From Auxenochlorella pyrenoidosa (taxonomy: Eukaryota > Chlorophyta > Trebouxiophyceae > Chlorellales > Chlorellaceae), in assembly GCA_001430745.1 (NCBI GenBank), contig KQ482042.1, positions 1,657,925 to 1,668,736 of the forward strand: a DNA stretch of 10,812 nt, written 5' to 3'. Shown here piece after piece: positions 6,565-10,812 of the stretch; positions within the stretch are counted from its first letter, which is position 1, and each line of letters opens with the position of its first letter. The position numbers and the translations under genes were made by a program. Below the pieces are notes generated by a model. That model worked only from the letters and a program-made list of their open reading frames with translations. It did no database searches and was not told the DNA's origin.

Positions 6565-9241
6565 ATGGATGGCCTCAAACGTCTGAGTGTAGCCTTACCA
6601 CTGCTCGTGCTGCTCGCGGGCGCCGTGAGCGCAGCGGAAACCAACTGGGCTGCCAAGTTCAACACTCTCGCTGGGCGCCCCCCCAGCCGTGCGGATGGCA
6701 ACCCCACATTCTGCGTGGTGGTGCGGACTTACTGGGGTCACGGCGTGCGAGCAGGCGACGGCGGCCTTCGCCGCCTGCTCCGCTCGCTCCAGCGGCAAAC
6801 GGTTCAGTCGTGAGTTGTGCAGCCAGCTGCACAGCCGATAGGTGCTCAAGGCTGAAATGGTTGGGTTCAGAGCTTGGTGTGATGGCCAGCAGGCGCTGAC
6901 CGACAGTCGACAAGACTTGCATTGTTCGGTGTCCCGCTGGTTCGCCAACCGAATGCCAACCGCGCACCCTGTGCTGCACTGCAGCTGGGAGGCGGCCTTG
7001 CTGGTGCTGGACAGCCGGCCGTTTGAGGACCTGCACCACATTGTGGAGGACTTCCAAGACGACCGCATCTGGGTGTTTGCCGAGTGGGTGCGTGTGCAGC
7101 ACGGCGCGACCAGCTCGTGCACCCTGCGGCGGGCCCTCCCGGCGATGCGCTGCGTCGGCAGCCGAGCCATAGCTTGCGCCGGCAGCCGAGCCACAGCTTG
7201 CGCATCCCCTTTGTTCCCCCGACCCTGTGCAGGTTGACAAGCAGTTCAACCCCAAGGAGGGCGTGGAGTGGGCCCCCAACTACCACGGCACACTGTACAA
7301 CCTGACGGATGATGGCGTGCAGGTGGGGGGGCAGGGCGCGCTCCCTTTCTTACAGCTCTTGAGCGGCGGGTGCTGGGGCCGCATGAGTTGCAGTGGGATT
7401 GCGTTCGGTTCTGGCCGACCGTTCACACCTGCTCTGTGTGGCGACTTCCTTGCCGGTGGCGTTGACATTTCTGTTGCGTCGTGCTATCCGTAGCCAAGTT
7501 TGCTCCCCCCCCTCTCCTGGGCAGGTGTGCCCACCCTCGACCAAGTGGCTTGTGGTGACCAACGGCGATAACGAGTACTCTGAGGACTTTTTCCAAATGG
7601 TGAGCGGAATCCCCCTTTTCCAATCTGATAGGATAACTGATGTCTGACTGGAGTGAGCCAAGCTCGTTGCTGCACCATGGTGCCTGCGGACAAGCGCCGC
7701 TGCCTGGATCCAACTCTGCCCCACTCACTGTTCTACTACTGGTCTGCCTGCAACACACTTGCCGGCAGGTGCTCGACAACGCCGCGGGGGTCGACCTGCT
7801 GGCGTTTGATTTCTACTCCCGCTTCCAGCGCCCCACCGCGCCCTCATGCGAGCGCTTTGCCGCCGCGCCGGGCGCGCCCGCTTGCAAGCGCAACCGCCTG
7901 CGCTGGTGCCACACCGACCTGGGCGCCAACGTCATCAACTACCAGCGCTTTGTGCAGGAGAACAGGCGGTTTGGCACGCTCGGGGTGAGCTTGCAGCAGG
8001 GGTCAAGCCGCTGTGGCCAAGCGGGCGCATCTGGTGTGCCGCCTGGCCAGGGCTGCCGCCCACCCTTGCGCTCAGCAGCCGCGGCCCTGCACATGGGGAG
8101 AGCTGGCGAGCGTGCAGGCGTCAGCCGTGAGCCGACGCTCTTTGCCTCCACATGCCAGCTCAGGGCGCGCGCCTCCCTGGCTTGCTCACCCGTGTTGCGC
8201 GCAGGCCGTGTCTGGCGGGCTGCCTGCCGAGCACTTTGATGGCGTGATGATGCAGCTGCTCATGGCTGCCAACTGGCGGGTGAAGCACCTGGAGGATGTG
8301 TGCCCCTTCAACCATGCGCCCTCGCCGCAGGCAAGCCTGGCTGGGAGGCTGGGGCAGCGCGGAGCGCACGATCCACCGCTTCAGCCTGCACGCATTGTTT
8401 GTCAGCCTGCCCTCCCTTGGCTCCGCGCTGCAACCACCTCACGCCGCCCCTCACCCACCCCCTTTGCGACATCAGTCGTGCGGCTGGCGGGGCGGCGTGT
8501 GGGACGACCGGGACATTGTGGACTGGGCCACCGCGGGCGGGCGCTGCCTGTCGAGGGAGGAGGCGGACAGGGTGCTGGCAGACGACCCAGAGGCAGAGGA
8601 GGTGACGGTGACGGCCTCGTCCGATGGCAGTGTGACAGGTGGGCCATGCTGCTGTGGGCGCAGGGGAGCTGCGGGGCACTGCCGTCAAGAAGTGCACCGG
8701 CCGTGGTTGCTGCGGCTGGCGCATGGCTTGCTGACCTTGCTGCGAAAATGCTCTCCGCTGCTGGTGTTGGCTCGCTGCAAGCAAGCCGCTCCCCGCCCTG
8801 TACGGCCCTGGCCCCGCAGGGTACGAGGGCGTGACCCCCGACCAGCTGACCCTGCGCTGCCTGCGCAAGAAGCACTACATGAGCGACGGCGTGCTGGGCG
8901 CCGCCATCGAGTGGTTCAACGCGCTCTGCGTGGATGACGCCGACCTGCCCGCCTTTCGGGAGTGGCAGCGCTGGCGTGAGGACCTGGAGAAGGCAGCAGC
9001 GGCGGCTGAGGAGGGTGCCAAGCCTGGCAGCGGCGATGTTGCAGCAGCGGCGGCGGCGGCGGCGGCACAGCAGCAGCAGGCAGCGCAAGGGCTGGAGCCA
9101 GAGGACTTTTGGCAGCTGCAGGCAGAGTTCTACAAGGCAGGGCTCAACGAGGCAGGCAGCAGCGAGGCAGGGCGGGCGCATAATGGTGGAGAGCCTGAGC
9201 GGCCTGGAGACGCAGCCTCAGAATCGGCAGCAAAAAGCTAG
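6565..9241 (+). CDS. Secreted or ER/Golgi-lumenal GT-A (GT2-like) glycosyltransferase-type protein
   Basis: Exons 6565-6809, 6985-7087, 7233-7322, 7525-7599, 7769-7984, 8205-8330, 8476-8638 and 8820-9241 join in phase to 479 residues. Residues 1-23 (MDGLKRL then a Leu/Val/Ala core ending AVSA) are a clear signal peptide with no later membrane segment. The core follows the GT2 pattern: FCVVVRTYWGH at 49-59 as the first beta strand, LRSLQRQTVQSWEALLVLD-like helix and strand to Asp91, then WLVVTNGDNEY at 154-164 where GT2 enzymes carry the metal-binding acidic motif. HTDLGANV (219-226) and AEHFDGVMMQLL (from about 251) resemble the acceptor-side and E-D regions. A Cys/His block follows (CPFNHAPSPQ at 276-285, CGWRGGVW at 287-294). 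The C-terminal third contains an Ala9-Gln4 tract. Activity, donor and acceptor cannot be read from the sequence. The ATG sits directly before the signal peptide, supporting this start. Intron 6 has a GC donor. Confidence 0.82.
7156..7203 (+). repeat. 24-base direct duplication in intron 2 of the GT-like gene
   Basis: Two adjacent 24-base units (7156-7179 and 7180-7203) differ at a single T/C position. They begin CGGCAGCCGAGCCA and end AGCTTGCGC. The duplication is entirely intronic, 29 bases before the acceptor, so it has no coding effect. Confidence 0.85.
8331..8475 (+). other. GC-AG intron in the GT-like gene (after exon 6)
   Basis: The exon ends TCG CCG CAG and the intron begins GCAAGC, the preferred context for a GC donor. 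The acceptor is CGACATCAG ending at 8475. The join is phase 0 and links NHAPSPQ to SCGWRGGVW. The unspliced frame contains no suitable GT donor nearby. Confidence 0.78.
9041..9079 (+). repeat. GCN/CAG trinucleotide tract encoding Ala9-Gln4
   Basis: Nine alanine codons (mainly GCG) followed by four CAG codons in the last exon of the GT-like gene. It lies in a low-complexity Ala/Glu/Gln/Gly-rich C-terminal region outside the predicted catalytic core and is a likely length-variable site. Confidence 0.9.
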
Positions 9242-9797
9242 CTCTTCCCATGCAATGTTGGCGAGCACTGAGCCTTCCAGTCTGCCGCTTAATTACATGA
9301 CACGTGGCTCCTGGTTAACAGGCGCCTGCCTGTGCCTGTCATGCCGCTTGCCTGGCAGCGCAGCTGCAGCTGCACTACAACAAGGATGCAAGCCCCAGGA
9401 ACCTCTCAGGCCAAGATCCATTTCGACAGGCATTCTCCCCACGAGGAACGGAGGTAGCAAGGCAGGCAGGAGGATCCACCCTGGCCAGCCTGTCGCCCGG
9501 CTGTTGATGAGTTGTCCACTGTAGGTTCGTCATTTGCGATTCAGGGGCCGAACCACAGCCATCGGCGGTGCCAATTCGGACGTCTTCCTCGCCACGCGGT
9601 AGGTGACCAGCACTCGCGCGCTGAACGCGGCGCTCAAACCCGCCTTTGCGCAGCTTGAGCTTGAAAATTGGGGGTGTCTAGCAGGAGTGCCGCGGTGTTT
9701 GACGCCCTCTCCAAGCTTGTCGGCTTGCGCCCTTCCCCTGCGCAGCTTCCAGACCCGCCTTGTTGCTCAATTGTGCTCGGAAGCCAATGTGCGACGC
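9242..9797 (+). other. Intergenic: 3' end of GT-like gene and upstream region of wall-protein gene
   Basis: These 556 bases hold no supportable gene. They follow the TAG at 9239-9241 and contain no TGTAA. A 6-base inverted repeat, GGTTCG at 9524-9529 and CGAACC at 9549-9554 with a 19-base loop, could form a small hairpin but lacks the rest of a tRNA. The promoter of the downstream gene must be in the right part, but I recognise no TATA box. Confidence 0.5.
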
Positions 9798-10812
9798 ATG
9801 AGGCCAGGAGGAGCGGCTCTGATGCGCGTGCGGGCCCAAGGGCGCCGCACCGCACCACTGGCGGCATGGTTACTGCTGGCACTGTTCTGCTGCGCCATCC
9901 CTGCTCAAGCGCAGGAGCCTGCGTAAGTTGGCCCCTCTCATTAAGGCATGCATGAGGGCCCCCATCACCAAAGACAGCAAGTGATAGATGCTCCTGCCTC
10001 GCGCAGCCTCGTTGCCTCGCTCAGCTCTGGCGTCGGTTGGGCGACAGTTCACGCGGTGCCGGCCCACATCCTTGGTGCTGGAGCCACCCCTTGGCCCACT
10101 GCCTGCCTGCATGCAGGCCCGCGCCAGCCCCCGGCCCCGACTTCTCTCCAGACCTCCTGTCGCCAGAGCTGGCCCCTGCGCTGCCGCCCGACCTGCCGCC
10201 AGAGATCGCCCCCAGTCCGGGCTTGGCCCCATCTCCGGGAGAACCCTTCCCATACGCCCCGCCACCGTATGCACCCCCGCCCTGCGAAGGGCTTGACTGC
10301 TTCGCCCCGCCGCCGTGAGTACAGTTGCCATTTGTGCACCTGGTTGCCAGTGCGTGTTGGCCGCTGCAAGGGGGAGGGTGCTGGTGGGGGGGTGCCTGCT
10401 TGGTTAGGTGCCACGTCTGCTGGGTATCGCGACGGCCCGTTATGTTTTTTTAAGATTTTGTGCTCCGGCATCCCTTTTTTGGGACCATTCTCGCCTTCGT
10501 ATGAAACATGCATGCATTTTCAAGGATGGCCCGCCATGGCTAGGCGGGATCGTGTGCAGCCCACAGCTCACTGGGCCGCCTTGACACCTGCTTGCAGACC
10601 CTCGCCACCTCCGCCTTCTCCCTCACCACCGCCGCCCTCGCCCTCGCCACCGCCGCCTGCTCCCTCCCCGCCACCCCCCTCGCCCTCCCCTCCGCCCTCT
10701 AATCCCTCACCTCCGCCACCCTCTCCCTCGCCTCCACCCTCAAATCCCTCGCCGCCGCCGCCCTCTCCCTCGCCTCCACCCTCAAATCCCTCGCCGCCGC
10801 CGCCCTCTCCCT
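9798..10812 (+). CDS. Secreted hydroxyproline-rich (SPPPP-type) cell-wall/extracellular-matrix glycoprotein, N-terminal part
   Basis: Exons 9798-9922, 10117-10314 and 10598 to beyond the window join in phase (both junctions phase 2). Exon 1 encodes a signal peptide: a basic start (RVRAQGRR) followed by the hydrophobic core LAAWLLLALFCCAIPAQAQ. The start could be 9798 or the second in-frame ATG at 9822, which gives a more typical signal-peptide length. Exon 2 encodes a proline-rich, acidic spacer (PDFSPDLLSPELAPAL and similar) ending in PYAPPPYAPPPCEGLDCF with two cysteines. Exon 3 is an almost pure Ser-Pro array with SPPPP, SPSPPP and SNPSPP units. Such Ser-Pro blocks in green-algal wall and pherophorin-like proteins are hydroxylated by ER prolyl 4-hydroxylases and O-glycosylated, giving a stiff extended rod. 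A C-terminal globular domain may follow off the right edge. Pherophorin membership cannot be decided without that domain. Confidence 0.85.
10315..10597 (+). other. Intron 2 of the wall-protein gene, with AT-rich patch and small hairpin
   Basis: GTGAGT donor and CTTGCAG acceptor. Bases 10441-10485 contain T6 runs and are unusually AT-rich for this window. CCCGCC at 10530-10535 pairs with GGCGGG at 10543-10548 around a 7-base loop. No function is apparent for either. Confidence 0.6.
10701..10812 (+). repeat. 42-base tandem repeat (14 residues) in the Ser-Pro array
   Basis: AAT codons at 10701, 10743 and 10785 mark a 42-base period encoding N-P-S-P-P-P-P-S-P-S-P-P-P-S. The first unit differs from the second at a few third positions. 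The second and third are identical at DNA level over the 28 bases of the third unit visible before the edge. The array probably continues to the right. Confidence 0.93.

Noticed and set aside
7393..7647. Continuous open frame crossing exon 4 of the GT-like gene
   Set aside because: The part before 7525 is intron with a good CTGGGCAG acceptor. Only 7525-7599 keeps phase with both neighbouring exons.
9524..9554. Possible tRNA fragment (GGTTCG arm with matching CGAACC)
   Set aside because: Only one six-base stem with a 19-base loop is present, with no acceptor, D or anticodon arms in the right places.
9603..9797. Upstream extension of the wall-protein frame in the same reading frame
   Set aside because: It has no ATG before 9798, and an extension would bury the signal peptide.
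1803..10812. A prolyl hydroxylase, glycosyltransferase and hydroxyproline-rich protein forming one wall-biosynthesis cluster
   Set aside because: The hydroxylase matches the OGFOD1/Tpa1 type, which acts on ribosomal protein uS12 in cytosol or nucleus, has no signal peptide here, and is not the ER prolyl 4-hydroxylase used for wall proteins. Only the last two genes remain as a possible pair.

Overview
The window looks like nuclear DNA from a GC-rich unicellular green alga, most likely a chlorophyte of the Chlorella or Chlamydomonas type. The evidence is very high GC, coding sequence broken into many short exons (34-250 bases) by introns of about 125-360 bases, phase-correct splice junctions with C/T-rich acceptors ending in GCAG, and an SPPPP-type hydroxyproline-rich cell-wall protein. 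Species cannot be assigned from the sequence alone. Most long open frames are GC-driven shadows. Four genes hold up once exons are joined.

Layout: (1) 190-1426, minus strand: the first four exons of the FACT histone-chaperone subunit SSRP1/POB3; the rest runs off the left edge. (2) 1427 to about 1802: short shared upstream region. (3) About 1803-6176, plus strand: a complete 14-exon prolyl 3-hydroxylase of the OGFOD1/Tpa1/Ofd1 family with an intact Fe(II)/2-oxoglutarate site and the usual second, C-terminal domain. (4) 6565-9241, plus strand: an 8-exon gene for a 479-residue protein with a signal peptide and a GT-A (GT2-like) glycosyltransferase-type core. It probably belongs to a poorly characterised algal secretory family. 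(5) 9798 to beyond 10812, plus strand: the start of a secreted hydroxyproline-rich glycoprotein whose third exon is an SPPPP repeat with a 42-base tandem unit. The right edge cuts it.

Functionally, SSRP1 (chromatin) and OGFOD1 (ribosomal protein uS12 hydroxylation) are intracellular housekeeping genes in divergent arrangement. The last two genes are a secretory pair: a candidate lumenal glycosyltransferase followed by a heavily glycosylatable wall protein. A joint role is possible but is inference from adjacency.

The most notable structural feature is that 4 of the 25 introns I could resolve use GC instead of GT at the donor. Other points are G-run-rich introns, one tandem donor pair, and an expanding minisatellite in the wall-protein gene. 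I found no rRNA, tRNA, CRISPR array, transposon or virus-like gene.
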